DNA of 64,000 nt from Cohnella sp. OV330 (GCF_900112065.1 NZ_FOKE01000002.1:316236-380235), one strand, 5' to 3'; numbered from the stretch's first letter, positions 33,772-43,918 are shown. Numbers and translations are program-made. Notes: a model not told the origin generated them from the sequence alone.

Positions 33772-36156
33772 TTATGAAGGGTCGCCGGCCGGGTCCATCG
33801 CGAACGCCTCCCGGAACTTGCCCGGCGTGACGCCTTCCAGTTTTTTGAACGCGCGGATGAACACGACGTCGTTGTTGTATCCGACCATCTGGGAGATTTG
33901 CCCGATCGTCAGCTCCTTGTCGCGCATGAGCCGCTTCGAGGATTTGATCCGTTTTTGCGTAATGTACTCGAGAAGGGTTTGCCCCTGGTGTTTCTTGAAA
34001 AACGTGGATATATATTGCGGCGTCATGCCGAGGCGCTCCGCGACCATCGCAAGTCCAAGGTTCGGATCGCCGAGACTGCCGTCTACGAGCCCGACGACCT
34101 CCTGCAGCAATTGCGCATGATGCCCCGTGCGCCCGACGTTGAAGGAGAGCGTCAGCTTGGCGTACAGCTCCTTCGTGATTCGCTGCATGCCTTCCGCGGT
34201 CTGATGGCTGAACACGGCTTTGATCGGATCGAAGTCCGAGCCGAGCTCGGCTTCCGGATTCGCGTTCGTGGCGTTCCTGATCTTCAGGAAGGTGCTGATG
34301 ACGTTAAAAAACAAGCATTTTCCAAGCTCCGGGGTGATCGGACTGGCATCGAAGTTCATCGAAAAGATTTTATCGAGCAGCTTTGCGACATTGTCGGCAT
34401 CGCCGCCGCGCACCAGGTTGATCAGCTGAACCTCGGTCTCCAGCGGATAATAATAGTGCTCGCTCGAGCCGACGATATCCCGGAAATGAATAATAACGTC
34501 GTTACCCATGATCAATCGGTATTCCAGCGCGGCGAGCGCCTCCGTGCAGGAATCGCGGACCGCCTTCGGCCCCTGATGGATGTCGCCGGCGGCGACGGTG
34601 AGGCTCATCTTGAATCTTTGCTTCAACGTGTCGAACAGCGACTCCGCGATCGTCCGAATGTCGGCTGGCCCCTCGGGCTCCCGCTCCGGCCCGATATTGA
34701 CGATGATCGCGATCCGGTCCCGGTCCAGTTCGACGGGAAATCCGGCATGGTACGGCTCGATCAGATCGACGCTGACGTTGGATACGATGAACCTCGCCAG
34801 CGCCCGCTGCCGCTCGCCTTCTTCGGAAGCGGGCGGAAGATCGTCGATATGGACGAGCAGAACGGCGAATCGGTCCCCGCTGAACTTGAGATCCATGAAC
34901 CGAAGCGTCTCCTCGCCTCCGGCCGAGAGGTCCGGCTCCGTATAGCCGTGAAGGAGCCGGGACAAGTAGTTGGCGCGGATGAACGGGGCTTGCTTGGACA
35001 AGGTGCTGCGCAGGTGCTTCTCCTCGTGGATCGAACCCTCGATCGTCTGCCGGATGAACTCGTATTCGCCGGAGGAAGGGCGCCCGCTCAGCGGCTTGCC
35101 GCTCATGATCGCGTTTAGCGTATGCTGCAATGGCTTGTAATTGCGATAGACGCTTGCGATGACGGCCAGCAGACCGAGGAGCAGACACAGAATGAGCAGC
35201 CGCACGGACCAGGTCTGAATCTGGTTCACCTGGCGCATGAAGAAATCGTTGGGCGTGACGGAAACGTAGCGAAGATGCGCCTGCTGCGAGGAGACGAACG
35301 AGACCATCTGATCGACGCCGTCCATCTTGTACGCGAACGGCGCGCTCGCCTGCTCCGTCCGCTTAAGCAGCGCTTCGGGGATCGGCGTCTCGCTCGTGCT
35401 CATGATCGTGCGGCCCTTCTCGTCGATAATATAGATCGAGCTATGGCTGGCCGACTCGAGCTGGGCGAACATTCGCTTGATCAGGTCGACGTCGATCAGC
35501 GCGACGAACTGGCCCTGGTTGTCCGACGGCGAGCGGACGGGCAACGTCTGCGAATAGACGATGACCTCCGCCGGGATGTCCTCGAGGCTTGCAAGCGGAT
35601 TCAAACCTCTCGCCAGCGATGCGACGGGCGAGTACGTCCCGGTCTGCAGGTTGTCCAGCATGCCCTTTTGCCACTGCTCGTACGATTGCCCCTTGAAGGT
35701 ATAGTTCGTCGAATAAAACGTTCGCGAGTCGGTGATCATGTCGGACTTGACGATCGTATCGCTGCGGGCGAAGTAAACAAAGTAGTCGAAAATGAAATCG
35801 CTGATCATGCTGCGGTACCGGGCCATCTTGTCCTGCATGAACTCGACGAACTTGTACCGGTCGGCGCTGCTCATTTGATCCGGAATCTTGAGCATATAGT
35901 CCAGCTTGGGGTCGAATACGACCTGACGCGCCAGGATGTCCACTTCCGACAGCTTGTTGTCGAGCATCAGCTTGAGCTGCTCCAGCAGCGCCGCATTCGA
36001 GCGGTTCGTGCTTTTCTCCAGGCTTCCCTCCGCCTTCATGTACAAAAACAGTCCCATGGACAGCGGGATCAGCAAAATGCAAAGGCTCGTGACGATCATC
36101 GTGCGAAGCGCGCTTCTGGGATTGCGAAACGGCCATAATCGAATTCGAAGCTTCAA
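33772..36156 (-). CDS. Membrane-bound AraC-type regulator with extracellular sensor domain
   Basis: The predicted 794-residue protein starts with a TTG, 7 bases after AGGTG. Span 1 (about 20-40) and span 2 (about 305-328) enclose a roughly 265-residue extracellular sensor region of the type seen in Paenibacillus AraC/YesN-like sensors. A long cytoplasmic linker region (about 350-690) is followed by a C-terminal AraC double helix-turn-helix (about 690-785: LGLAMVAERLGMTPQYISTF; IGQISQMVGYNNDVVFIRAF). It combines sensor and DNA-binding output in one chain, and lies just upstream of the ABC/GH95 operon that it probably activates. A cre-like site lies 82 bases upstream. Confidence 0.88.
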   Translation of the reverse strand: MKLRIRLWPFRNPRSALRTMIVTSLCILLIPLSMGLFLYMKAEGSLEKSTNRSNAALLEQLKLMLDNKLSEVDILARQVVFDPKLDYMLKIPDQMSSADRYKFVEFMQDKMARYRSMISDFIFDYFVYFARSDTIVKSDMITDSRTFYSTNYTFKGQSYEQWQKGMLDNLQTGTYSPVASLARGLNPLASLEDIPAEVIVYSQTLPVRSPSDNQGQFVALIDVDLIKRMFAQLESASHSSIYIIDEKGRTIMSTSETPIPEALLKRTEQASAPFAYKMDGVDQMVSFVSSQQAHLRYVSVTPNDFFMRQVNQIQTWSVRLLILCLLLGLLAVIASVYRNYKPLQHTLNAIMSGKPLSGRPSSGEYEFIRQTIEGSIHEEKHLRSTLSKQAPFIRANYLSRLLHGYTEPDLSAGGEETLRFMDLKFSGDRFAVLLVHIDDLPPASEEGERQRALARFIVSNVSVDLIEPYHAGFPVELDRDRIAIIVNIGPEREPEGPADIRTIAESLFDTLKQRFKMSLTVAAGDIHQGPKAVRDSCTEALAALEYRLIMGNDVIIHFRDIVGSSEHYYYPLETEVQLINLVRGGDADNVAKLLDKIFSMNFDASPITPELGKCLFFNVISTFLKIRNATNANPEAELGSDFDPIKAVFSHQTAEGMQRITKELYAKLTLSFNVGRTGHHAQLLQEVVGLVDGSLGDPNLGLAMVAERLGMTPQYISTFFKKHQGQTLLEYITQKRIKSSKRLMRDKELTIGQISQMVGYNNDVVFIRAFKKLEGVTPGKFREAFAMDPAGDPS

Positions 36157-36237
36157 ACCCGTTCACCTCGTTCGGCGGGGCAAGTTCGTCCCTGGCTGTT
36201 TAAATATCATAACTTCTATCAACTGCATTGGCTAGGC

Positions 36238-36251
36238 TGAAAACGCTTTAC
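36238..36251. promoter_or_regulatory. Weak cre-like site upstream of the AraC sensor gene
   Basis: TGAAAACGCTTTAC matches the cre consensus at 12 of 14 positions; the mismatches are at the last two. It is 82 bases upstream of the TTG start at 36156. Confidence 0.3.
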
Positions 36252-36257
36252 GAGAAC

Positions 36258-36305
36258 GGCAAAGCAAAGAGACACAAGCCCTCCCGCATAGGATGGCTTG
36301 TGTCT
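36258..36305 (-). terminator. Terminator after the tandem KdpD-module gene
   Basis: AGACACAAGCC pairs with GGCTTGTGTCT around a partly paired interior. It lies 13 bases after the stop at 36318. A CTTTGCTTTGC tract follows on the minus strand, only a moderate T-run. Confidence 0.7.
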
Positions 36306-36317
36306 GGCGGAGCCGCT

Positions 36318-38642
36318 TTACTCCCTGGCGCTCCGGTCGAAATCCGCGACGATCAGCATATCGGTCCCCCGCGCCCGGCGGAGCATAAAATGGACGACCG
36401 TCTCCTTCAGCAGCGAGTACCATAGCGGCCGGCGGGATTGGCCGACGATCAGCAAAGTCGCGTTGAGCTCGTTCATGCGCTGCATCAGCGCTTCGCCGAT
36501 CCGCTTGCGGCCGCCGAGGGGAGCGACTTCCATCCTGCCCCCAAGCCGTTCGCATAGCTGGCGCAGCGTATCCAGTCGTTTGGCGGCATCGCCGCCAGGC
36601 TCGGCGCTTTTCTGCACATAATGCACGTGCCATTCCGCCTTCAGCCGGTGCGCGATACGGAACCCGCGGCGAATGAGCCGCTCGGCGCGCGGGCCCGCGT
36701 CCACGCAGACGAAGATCATCTCCTGCCGGCGCCATTGGCCGCGAAGCGAGGCGTTGCGGTCCCACGCTTCCAGGCGTTCGTCCACGTCGTCCGCCAGCTC
36801 GCGGAGCGCCAGCTCCCGCAAGGCGATCAGATTACCGATTTTGAAAAAAGAGCCTAACGCTTGATCGACCTTCTCCGCCGCGTAAATCTTCCCTTCGCGC
36901 ATGCGCTGCTGCAGCATTTGCGGGGTGACGTCGATCAGCTCCACCTCGTCCGCCAGCTTCAGGATCGCGTCCGGCACCGTCTCCCGCACGCGCACGCCCG
37001 TCAACTGCTCCACCGCGTCGTTCAGGCTCTCCAGATGCTGCACGTTAACGGTAGAAATGACGGAAATGCCTTGATCCAGCAAGCGGAGGACGTCCTCGAA
37101 CCTTTTTTTGTGTCGGCTTCCCGGCACGTTCGTATGCGCCAGCTCGTCGACCAGGACGACCTCGGGCCGGCGCGCGACGATCGCGTCCGTGTCCATCTCT
37201 TCGAGCCGTGCCGATTGATAAGGGATGACGGCTCTCGGCACGATCGGCAGACCCCCGACTTGCGCCGCCGTCTCCTTTCTCCCGTGCGTCTCCAGGAGGC
37301 CGATGACGACAGCGATCCCTTTTGCGAGCAAGCTGTTGCCCTCTTGCAGCATCTTGAAGGTTTTGCCGACTCCCGGGGCCGCTCCGATATAAACCTTAAA
37401 GGTGCCGCGGCGGATCGTTTCGATTTTTTGCTCGATTTCTCCCGAGCTGAGACGGCGATACCGCTCCGCGGCCGCTTTAGGCTTCGGCTTGATCGGCAGG
37501 ATGCGCTCGCCCGTCTGTTCCGCGCGATCCGCCATAATGAACACGTCGATGTTCCTCGTTTTCCGAAGCACCCGGTTGGCGATGGAGCCCTGCCACCGCT
37601 CCTGCCAGCGGTTCTTATCGGAATGCCCCATCACGATGCGCGTGACATTGTTGTCGGTCGCGTAGCGCACGAGCAGCGACGGAAGCTGGCGCCTATTGGG
37701 GAGCGGCAGCTCCTCGAACTTGGCGTCCACCTTCTGGGCCAGCTTTTGAATGGACCGCTTGAACGCCTGCTGGTCCTTCGACAGCGCCCGCCTCGGACGC
37801 ACGAACGTAACGACGATCAAATCGCCGTTCAACCGTCTGGCAATTTGTTGTCCTCTGCGCACGTGAAGCGAGCCGTTCCAATGATACTGCGCCGAGACCA
37901 GGATACGCTCGGCGGCTCCGGACGGGCCGACGAGTCCCTGCTGCTCCCGGTGCTTTTCCAGCGAATCGTTCACGCCCTCCGCCATCAATCTGAGCGAGAT
38001 TTCCCGCAGCACGCCGAGATTGCCGCGGCGGCACATCGCGGGATGCCGCCGGCCGCCCAGAACGCCTTCGTCGATCCGCTTCAGGATCGTCTCCGGCGAC
38101 ACGTCGATCAGCCGCACCTCGTCCGCCAGCTCCAGCGTGTCGGAAGGCACCGTCTCCTCCGCGCGTATGCCGGTCAGCTTGTAGACGATCTCGTCTTCCC
38201 CTTCCAGCTCGTACACGTTGATCGTCGTGATGACGCTGATGCCGTGATCCATCAGGTAACGGATATCCTCCAGCCGCGTCTTGAACTGCGCTCCCTCGCG
38301 GTTGCGGTGGGCCAGGCCGTCGACGAGCACCACCTCCGGGTTGCGGGCGAGCAGCGCCTCGAGCGGCAGATCCTTCTGCTCCATGTCGCCCTTGCGCCAA
38401 CGGATGCTGGGCACGCGCTCGAGCTCGAGCGTCTGCTGCACCGTTTCCGCGCGCTGCATCGTCGATACCGCGCAGATGACTACGTCGATCCCTTGCTGCT
38501 TCAAGAGGTTGCCTTCGCGCAGCATATGATACGTTTTGCCCGATCCGCTTACCGCGCCGATGATGACTTTTAAGCGGCCCCGATGCAGTTTCGATATCGA
38601 ATGCAGAATCTCTTCCGGCGTTTTGCGCCGATACTCCGTCAC
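36318..38642 (-). CDS. Free-standing protein of two tandem KdpD N-terminal (KdpD + USP) modules, no kinase domain
   Basis: This 774-residue soluble protein starts at a GTG 3 bases after GGAGGGGAG. It consists of two copies, about 391 residues apart, of the N-terminal half of the potassium sensor KdpD. Copy 1 (about 10-375) has Walker A GAVSGSGKT (29-37) and VDGLAHRN. Copy 2 (about 400-770) has Walker A GAAPGVGKT (420-428) and VDELAHTNVPGS. Each copy ends in a universal-stress-protein-like domain. Copy 1 has Gly where KdpD has the acidic Walker B residue, so its ATPase may be altered. There are no membrane spans, GAF or HisKA domains; those lie in the gene at 44765. It is the last gene of the kdp operon. 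Free KdpD modules are known, but a tandem pair is unusual as far as I can judge. Confidence 0.9.
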   Translation of the reverse strand: MTEYRRKTPEEILHSISKLHRGRLKVIIGAVSGSGKTYHMLREGNLLKQQGIDVVICAVSTMQRAETVQQTLELERVPSIRWRKGDMEQKDLPLEALLARNPEVVLVDGLAHRNREGAQFKTRLEDIRYLMDHGISVITTINVYELEGEDEIVYKLTGIRAEETVPSDTLELADEVRLIDVSPETILKRIDEGVLGGRRHPAMCRRGNLGVLREISLRLMAEGVNDSLEKHREQQGLVGPSGAAERILVSAQYHWNGSLHVRRGQQIARRLNGDLIVVTFVRPRRALSKDQQAFKRSIQKLAQKVDAKFEELPLPNRRQLPSLLVRYATDNNVTRIVMGHSDKNRWQERWQGSIANRVLRKTRNIDVFIMADRAEQTGERILPIKPKPKAAAERYRRLSSGEIEQKIETIRRGTFKVYIGAAPGVGKTFKMLQEGNSLLAKGIAVVIGLLETHGRKETAAQVGGLPIVPRAVIPYQSARLEEMDTDAIVARRPEVVLVDELAHTNVPGSRHKKRFEDVLRLLDQGISVISTVNVQHLESLNDAVEQLTGVRVRETVPDAILKLADEVELIDVTPQMLQQRMREGKIYAAEKVDQALGSFFKIGNLIALRELALRELADDVDERLEAWDRNASLRGQWRRQEMIFVCVDAGPRAERLIRRGFRIAHRLKAEWHVHYVQKSAEPGGDAAKRLDTLRQLCERLGGRMEVAPLGGRKRIGEALMQRMNELNATLLIVGQSRRPLWYSLLKETVVHFMLRRARGTDMLIVADFDRSARE

Positions 38643-38665
38643 CGGCTCCCCTCCTATATCCGCGA

Positions 38666-39457
38666 TTACAGCGCCTGCCGTTCCAAAAATTGCTCGATAA
38701 CGGCATTAAAGGTTTCCGGCTGGCATAGGCTGCTCGGTTCGTTGGCATCGGGGATGATCGCCAATTTGGCTTGCGGCAGATGAGAGACGACTTCCTTCAT
38801 TCGCTCGACGCCATATACCGTGCAATCGCCGACGACGCCCAATGCAGGCCGATTAAAATCGGTTAAATGGGCCGAGTAGTCGATACGCCTGGTCGCCAGC
38901 CGCTGCCGGTATAGCTCGCGCGGTCTCCGGTCAAGCACGTTTCGTCTGAGCTCGCTGTAAGCCAGCCCCCAACGCCGGTATGCGAGGCGCAGCGAGGGGA
39001 GCAGCAGCTCGCCTGGCGCGTAGTAGTCCATCCAGCTAAGATACGCCGCCGCCAGCTGAAGCTTGCCCAAGATCGTCGAAACTTCGCTGCGGCAGAAGCT
39101 GTCGGCGATGACGATCGCCTTGACCCGCTCCGGATACTGCTTCGCGATCTGCTGAACGATCAAGCCGCCGTACGCGATGCCGACGAACACCGCTTCGCGG
39201 ATCTGGAGCGCGTTGAGCAGCATGATCAAATCCAGGCACTGCGTATCGATAATATCATCCGGAGACTGCCGCAATTCGCCGGAGCGCCCGTTGCCGCGCA
39301 GATCGCAGGCAATGACCCGGTATCGTTCGGAAAAGTAATCGAGCTGGGGCTTGAACATGCGATGCGTCCAGCCGTGCCCATGAATAAATAGAAGGGCGGG
39401 TCCGCTTCCTTGCGTTTCATAGTAGAGCGACGTTCCATTGAGATTGACGACCGGCAA
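38666..39457 (-). CDS. Alpha/beta-hydrolase-fold protein lacking catalytic Ser and His, in the kdp operon
   Basis: Starting at a TTG 6 bases after AGAGGTG the protein has 263 residues; a GTG at 39466 would overlap that ribosome site. It has the oxyanion-hole segment FIHGHGWTHRMF and CDLRGNGRSG. The nucleophile elbow (GxSxG in active enzymes) reads GIAYGG, with Ala (about residue 95) for Ser. The acid is kept (VVGDCTVYG), but the usual GH near the C-terminus reads AN (PDANEPSSLCQPETFN), replacing the catalytic His with Asn. Two of the three triad residues are thus lost and hydrolysis is unlikely. It sits between kdpC and the tandem KdpD gene, suggesting a regulatory or scaffold role. Confidence 0.88.
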   Translation of the reverse strand: MPVVNLNGTSLYYETQGSGPALLFIHGHGWTHRMFKPQLDYFSERYRVIACDLRGNGRSGELRQSPDDIIDTQCLDLIMLLNALQIREAVFVGIAYGGLIVQQIAKQYPERVKAIVIADSFCRSEVSTILGKLQLAAAYLSWMDYYAPGELLLPSLRLAYRRWGLAYSELRRNVLDRRPRELYRQRLATRRIDYSAHLTDFNRPALGVVGDCTVYGVERMKEVVSHLPQAKLAIIPDANEPSSLCQPETFNAVIEQFLERQAL

Positions 39458-39471
39458 ACTGTCCACCTCTT

Positions 39472-40119
39472 TTATTTGGGATATTCGTTATTGGCCAGCT
39501 TTTCCTTCAAAGCGAGATTGAGCTTCAGCACGTTCACCCGCTTGTCTCCGAAGACGCCCAGGTCGCGGTCCTCGGTAAAGGCGCCGACCAGCGACGTCAG
39601 ATAGGCCGCGGACAAGCCGGTCAACTTGGCGATTCTCGGAATCTGCACAAGCGCAGATTGCGGCGTAATATGGGGATCGAGCCCCGAGCCCGAATTGGTG
39701 ATCAGCGCGATGGGCAGTCGATCGGCCGGCACATCCGGATTCTCCGTTTGCCACTGCGCGATCGATGCCTTGACGCGGGCGAGGAGGTCCGGATTGGAAG
39801 GCCCGTAATTGTTCGAGCCGGAGGCCTCCGCCTTATAGTCGATGCTGGATACGCGTCCCTGAAAATAGCTCGGATCGGCGAACGACTGCCCGATCAGCTC
39901 GGAGCCGACCACGTTGCCGTCCTTATCCTTGAGCAAGCTGCCGTTCGCCTGATGGGGGAAAAGCAACTGCGCGAGACCCGTGCTGACCAACGGGTATACG
40001 ATGCCGCACAATAGGATGAACAGCAGGCTGATGCGAATGGCGATCCATAGCGTCGAGCCGCCGGAGCGCTCTTCTTGCCCGTCTTGTCCGTTTTGTCCGT
40101 TTTGTACCAACGTGCTCAT
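39472..40119 (-). CDS. kdpC: Potassium-transporting ATPase subunit KdpC
   Basis: The start at the ATG 40119 (AAGGAAC upstream) gives 215 residues; an in-frame ATG at 40194 is possible but has no ribosome site. One N-terminal span (about 25-45: IAIRISLLFILLCGIVYPLV) is followed by the conserved KdpC exterior, with GSELIGQSF, GRVSS and SGLDPHITP. KdpC stabilises the KdpFABC complex and aids K+ binding in the high-affinity pump. It is in order kdpFABC and is followed after 14 bases by the hydrolase-fold gene. A short Gln/Asn/Gly repeat (NGQNGQDGQ) at the N-terminus is unusual. Confidence 0.96.
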   Translation of the reverse strand: MSTLVQNGQNGQDGQEERSGGSTLWIAIRISLLFILLCGIVYPLVSTGLAQLLFPHQANGSLLKDKDGNVVGSELIGQSFADPSYFQGRVSSIDYKAEASGSNNYGPSNPDLLARVKASIAQWQTENPDVPADRLPIALITNSGSGLDPHITPQSALVQIPRIAKLTGLSAAYLTSLVGAFTEDRDLGVFGDKRVNVLKLNLALKEKLANNEYPK

Positions 40120-40180
40120 GGCGGGTTCCTTCTTTCCTTCAATTAGGGTCCTGTAAAATAAAAGGCATGCGCCGTCGCGA

Positions 40181-42217
40181 TCAGATCCATACATGGACGA
40201 GCAAATCGATCAGCTTGATGCCGACGAAGGGAGCTACGATCCCGCCTAATCCGTAGACGAGCAAATTGCGGCTAAGCAGGCGCGAGGCGCTCATCGGCCG
40301 GTAAGCGACGCCCTTCATCGCAAGCGGGATCAGCAGCGGAATGATGATGGCGTTGAACACGAGTGCCGACACTATGGCCGACAGCGGCGACCCGAGCTGC
40401 ATCACGTTCAGCGCGTCCATTTGGGGAATCGCCAGCATGAACATAGCCGGGATGATCGCGAAGTATTTGGCGATATCGTTGGCGATGCTGAAGGTCGTCA
40501 AGGCGCCGCGGGTCATGAGCAGCTGCTTGCCGATGGCGACCACCTCGATGATCTTGGACGGATCCGAATCGAGATCGACCATGTTGGCCGCTTCTTTGGC
40601 CGCGGTCGTGCCGCTGTTCATCGCCAGTCCGACGTCCGCTTGCGCGAGCGCCGGCGCGTCGTTCGTCCCGTCTCCGGTCATGGCGACCAGCTTGCCGTCG
40701 GCCTGCTCGCGCCGGATGACCGCGATCTTGTCCTCCGGCTTGCTCTCCGCGATAAAGTCGTCCACGCCCGCTTCCCTGGCGATCGTCGCCGCCGTCAGCG
40801 GATTGTCGCCCGTGCACATGATCGTCTTGATGCCCATCGCGCGCAGCTGGTCGAACCGCTCCTTCATCCCCGGCTTCACCGTGTCCTTCAGGTAGATGAC
40901 GCCGAACACCCGCTTGTCGACCGCCACGGCCAGCGGCGTGCCGCCCTCCGAGGCGATGCGGTCCGCTTGCCTGCCGAGATCGTCGGGAACGGCGCCGCCC
41001 TGCGCCGACACCCACTTGCGGATCGCGTCGACCGCGCCTTTGCGGACCTGGCGTCCGTCAGGCAGATCGATGCCGCTCATCCGTGTTTCCGCCTTGAATT
41101 CCACGAAGCTGCCGCCCACGCCCAGCGAAGCGTCGTAGGTTTTTCCGTTTCTCTTCATCCATTCCAGCACGGAACGGCCCTCAGGCGTCTCGTCCTGAGT
41201 CGAAGCGATCGCCGCCCAGGCTGCCGTCTCGTCGATGCGGGCTTCGCCGACCGGCACGATATCGCCGGCCATCCGGTTGCCGAAGGTGATCGTGCCGGTC
41301 TTGTCGAGGATCATCGTATTGATATCGCCCGCGGCCTCGACCGCCTTGCCCGACATCGCGAGCACGTTGAACTGCGTCACCCGGTCCATGCCGGCGATGC
41401 CGATCGCCGACAGCAGCCCGCCGATCGTCGTCGGGATGAGGCAGACCAGCAGCGCGATCAGCACCGGCACCTCCAGCTCGACGTCCACGTAGGAGGCGAT
41501 CGGCCCGAGCGTGACGACGACGATCAGGAAGATGATCGTCAGGCTGATGAGCAGCGTGTTCAAGGCGATCTCGTTGGGCGTCTTCTGCCGCTTGGCGCCT
41601 TCGACGAGCGCGATCATCCGATCGATGAACGTCTCCCCCGGATCGCTCGTGATCCTCACCTTGATCCGGTCGCTGATGACGCGCGTGCCGCCCGTGACGG
41701 AGTTGAAGTCCCCGCCCGCTTCCTTGATGACGGGAGCGGATTCGCCGGTGATGGCCGATTCGTCGACGGAGGCCAGCCCCTCGATCACTTCGCCGTCTCC
41801 GGGGATCATCTCGCCCTGCGAGACGACGACGACGTCTCCTTTTCGCAGCTCGGTCGAGGGCACAGTCTTCACGCCGCCGCCGTTTACGACTTTATTCGCG
41901 GTGATTTCCTTTTTCGTCCGCTTCAGCGTGTCGGCCTGCGCTTTGCCTCTGCCCTCCGCCAGCGCTTCGGCGAAGTTGGCGAACAGCACCGTGAACAGGA
42001 GGATCAGGAATACCGCCAGATTGAAGCCGATGCGGTCCTTCGCATCGAAGTAACCGGGAAACAGCGTCATGAGCAGTACGATCGCCGTGCCGACCTCGAC
42101 GACGAACATGACGGGATTTTTCATCATGACCGCCGGATTCAGCTTGATCACGCTCGCCTTCAGGGCGTCTGCGACCAGCGGTCCGGAAAACATGCTTTTT
42201 TTGCGTTTATCGTTCAC
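40181..42217 (-). CDS. kdpB: Potassium-transporting P-type ATPase, catalytic subunit KdpB
   Basis: This 678-residue P-type ATPase has the phosphorylation motif DKTGT (Asp305), the actuator motif TGES (157-160), and the hinge [18 protein letters not shown]. Membrane spans fit KdpB. Ser160 in TGES matches the E. coli Ser162 that is phosphorylated to inhibit the pump (known in E. coli), so the inhibitory site is present. Full length for the family. It is preceded by kdpA (19 bases) and followed by kdpC. Confidence 0.97.
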   Translation of the reverse strand: MNDKRKKSMFSGPLVADALKASVIKLNPAVMMKNPVMFVVEVGTAIVLLMTLFPGYFDAKDRIGFNLAVFLILLFTVLFANFAEALAEGRGKAQADTLKRTKKEITANKVVNGGGVKTVPSTELRKGDVVVVSQGEMIPGDGEVIEGLASVDESAITGESAPVIKEAGGDFNSVTGGTRVISDRIKVRITSDPGETFIDRMIALVEGAKRQKTPNEIALNTLLISLTIIFLIVVVTLGPIASYVDVELEVPVLIALLVCLIPTTIGGLLSAIGIAGMDRVTQFNVLAMSGKAVEAAGDINTMILDKTGTITFGNRMAGDIVPVGEARIDETAAWAAIASTQDETPEGRSVLEWMKRNGKTYDASLGVGGSFVEFKAETRMSGIDLPDGRQVRKGAVDAIRKWVSAQGGAVPDDLGRQADRIASEGGTPLAVAVDKRVFGVIYLKDTVKPGMKERFDQLRAMGIKTIMCTGDNPLTAATIAREAGVDDFIAESKPEDKIAVIRREQADGKLVAMTGDGTNDAPALAQADVGLAMNSGTTAAKEAANMVDLDSDPSKIIEVVAIGKQLLMTRGALTTFSIANDIAKYFAIIPAMFMLAIPQMDALNVMQLGSPLSAIVSALVFNAIIIPLLIPLAMKGVAYRPMSASRLLSRNLLVYGLGGIVAPFVGIKLIDLLVHVWI

Positions 42218-42235
42218 GGCAGTTCACTCCATCTC

Positions 42236-43918
42236 TTATTGGCGAATCGTCAGATGCTCCGCGACGGGTCCGAGTACGATCGCGGGCAGGAAGGTCAGCG
42301 CGCCGATCAGAATGACCGTCCCTATTAACAGAAAAGTGAACAGCGCATTGTCCGTACGGAACGTGCCGATCGTCCCCGGCACCCACTGCTTGCGCGTCAT
42401 CGAACCGGCGACGGCCAGCAGCGCGATCATCGATACGTAGCGTCCGAAAAACATAACGAGGCCGGTCGTAATATTCCAAAACGGCGTATTGTCCGCCAGG
42501 CCCTCGAAGCCGGAGCCGTTGTTGGCGGCCGACGACGTATATTCGTAAAGCACCTGCGAGATGCCGTGAAAACCCGGATTCGAGATCGAGCCTTTGCCCA
42601 GATCGGTCAGGAAGGCGATCGCCGTCGGCGCCAATATAATGAACGGATGCGTCAATATGGCGACCGCGATCAGCTTCATCTCGCGCGGCTCGATCTTCCG
42701 CCCCAGGAACTCCGGCGTTCGGCCGACCATCAGGCCGCAGATGAACACGGCGAGCATCGCGTACATCAGCATGTTGACCAGTCCGACGCCCTTGCCGCCG
42801 AATACGACGTTCAGCATCATCTCGGAGAGCGGCACCAGTCCGCCCAGCGGGGTGAGCGTATCGTGCATATTGTTGACCGTGCCCGTCGTTGCCGCCGTCG
42901 TGACCGTAGTGAACAGCGCGGACTGGGCGATGCCGAAGCGCACTTCCTTCCCTTCCATGCTGCCCTGCGAAGCGTCGATGCCCAGCGCTTCAAGCGCGGG
43001 ATTGCCGCTCTTTTCCGTCGTATATGCAACCGTTAGAAACACGAGGAACAAAGCCATCATGGCCGAAAAAATGACCCAGCCGTGCTTGCGGCTCTTCGCG
43101 AACCGGCCGTACGTAAAGGGCAGCGCGGCAGGCAGCGCCCACATCGACAGAATCTCGATCACGTTCGTCAGCGCGCTTGGATTCTCGAACGGATGCGCCG
43201 AGTTCGCGCCGAAAAAGCCGCCGCCGTTCGTGCCCAGATGCTTGATCGCTTCCAGCGAGGCGACGGGCCCGATCGCGATCTGCTGCGCGGCGCCTTGAAG
43301 CGTCGTCACCGACAGCGTCGGATCCAGCGTCTGCGGCACTTGCAGCGCGACCAACAGCAGCGTGACGATGATCGCAAGCGGAAAAAAAATCCGGGTGTGC
43401 GCCTTGACGAAGTCCTCGAAGAAGTTGCCCAGCGTCTTGCCTCTGCTCGTAATGCCCCTGACAAAGGCCACCGCCACCGAGAAGCCGGTCGCCGCGGACG
43501 TGAACATCATCATCATGATGACCGCCATCTGCGAAAAGTAGCTTAAGCCCGTCTCGCCGCTGTAATGCTGCAGATTCGTATTCGTAATGAAGCTGATGAC
43601 CGTATTCATCACCAGCGTCGGCTCCATATTGCCGATTCCGTTCGGATTGAACGGCAACCCGTTCTGTACGCGCAGCAGGATATAACTGACCGCCACGAGC
43701 GCGAAGTTGATGGCGACGAAGCTGAACGCATACCGCTTCCAGCTCATCCCGGCGCGGACTTTAAGTCCGACGAGCGCGAAGATCGGCTTCTCGACCCAGC
43801 CGAACAGCCTGTCGGTCCGATTGGGCTCGTTCGAGAAGACGTGGAAGACGTAATTTCCGAGCGGCTGCGCGATCAGCATGAGCAAGCCGATCACGATGAC
43901 GATTTGCAAGAAATCCAT
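42236..43918 (-). CDS. kdpA: Potassium-transporting ATPase, K+-channel-like subunit KdpA
   Basis: This 560-residue protein has ten predicted spans of the SKT family. Selectivity-filter regions are visible: TNTNLQHYSGETGLS (first pore loop) and LGTNGGGFFGANSAHPFEN (second). The later repeats include AATTGTVNNMHDTLTPLGG and SSAANNGSGFEGL. It lets K+ into the KdpFABC complex before KdpB-driven transport. It is the third ORF after the riboswitch, with GGAGGAAAGGCC before the ATG. Confidence 0.97.
   Translation of the reverse strand: MDFLQIVIVIGLLMLIAQPLGNYVFHVFSNEPNRTDRLFGWVEKPIFALVGLKVRAGMSWKRYAFSFVAINFALVAVSYILLRVQNGLPFNPNGIGNMEPTLVMNTVISFITNTNLQHYSGETGLSYFSQMAVIMMMMFTSAATGFSVAVAFVRGITSRGKTLGNFFEDFVKAHTRIFFPLAIIVTLLLVALQVPQTLDPTLSVTTLQGAAQQIAIGPVASLEAIKHLGTNGGGFFGANSAHPFENPSALTNVIEILSMWALPAALPFTYGRFAKSRKHGWVIFSAMMALFLVFLTVAYTTEKSGNPALEALGIDASQGSMEGKEVRFGIAQSALFTTVTTAATTGTVNNMHDTLTPLGGLVPLSEMMLNVVFGGKGVGLVNMLMYAMLAVFICGLMVGRTPEFLGRKIEPREMKLIAVAILTHPFIILAPTAIAFLTDLGKGSISNPGFHGISQVLYEYTSSAANNGSGFEGLADNTPFWNITTGLVMFFGRYVSMIALLAVAGSMTRKQWVPGTIGTFRTDNALFTFLLIGTVILIGALTFLPAIVLGPVAEHLTIRQ

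Noticed and set aside
36861-38573. 570-codon open frame on the plus strand opposite the tandem KdpD gene
   Set aside because: High-GC coding DNA often leaves long antisense frames. This one has no ribosome site, promoter or recognisable domain, while the minus strand encodes clear KdpD motifs. The same applies to long antisense frames at 40421-42328, 31770-33515, 24960-26858 and 33898-35118.
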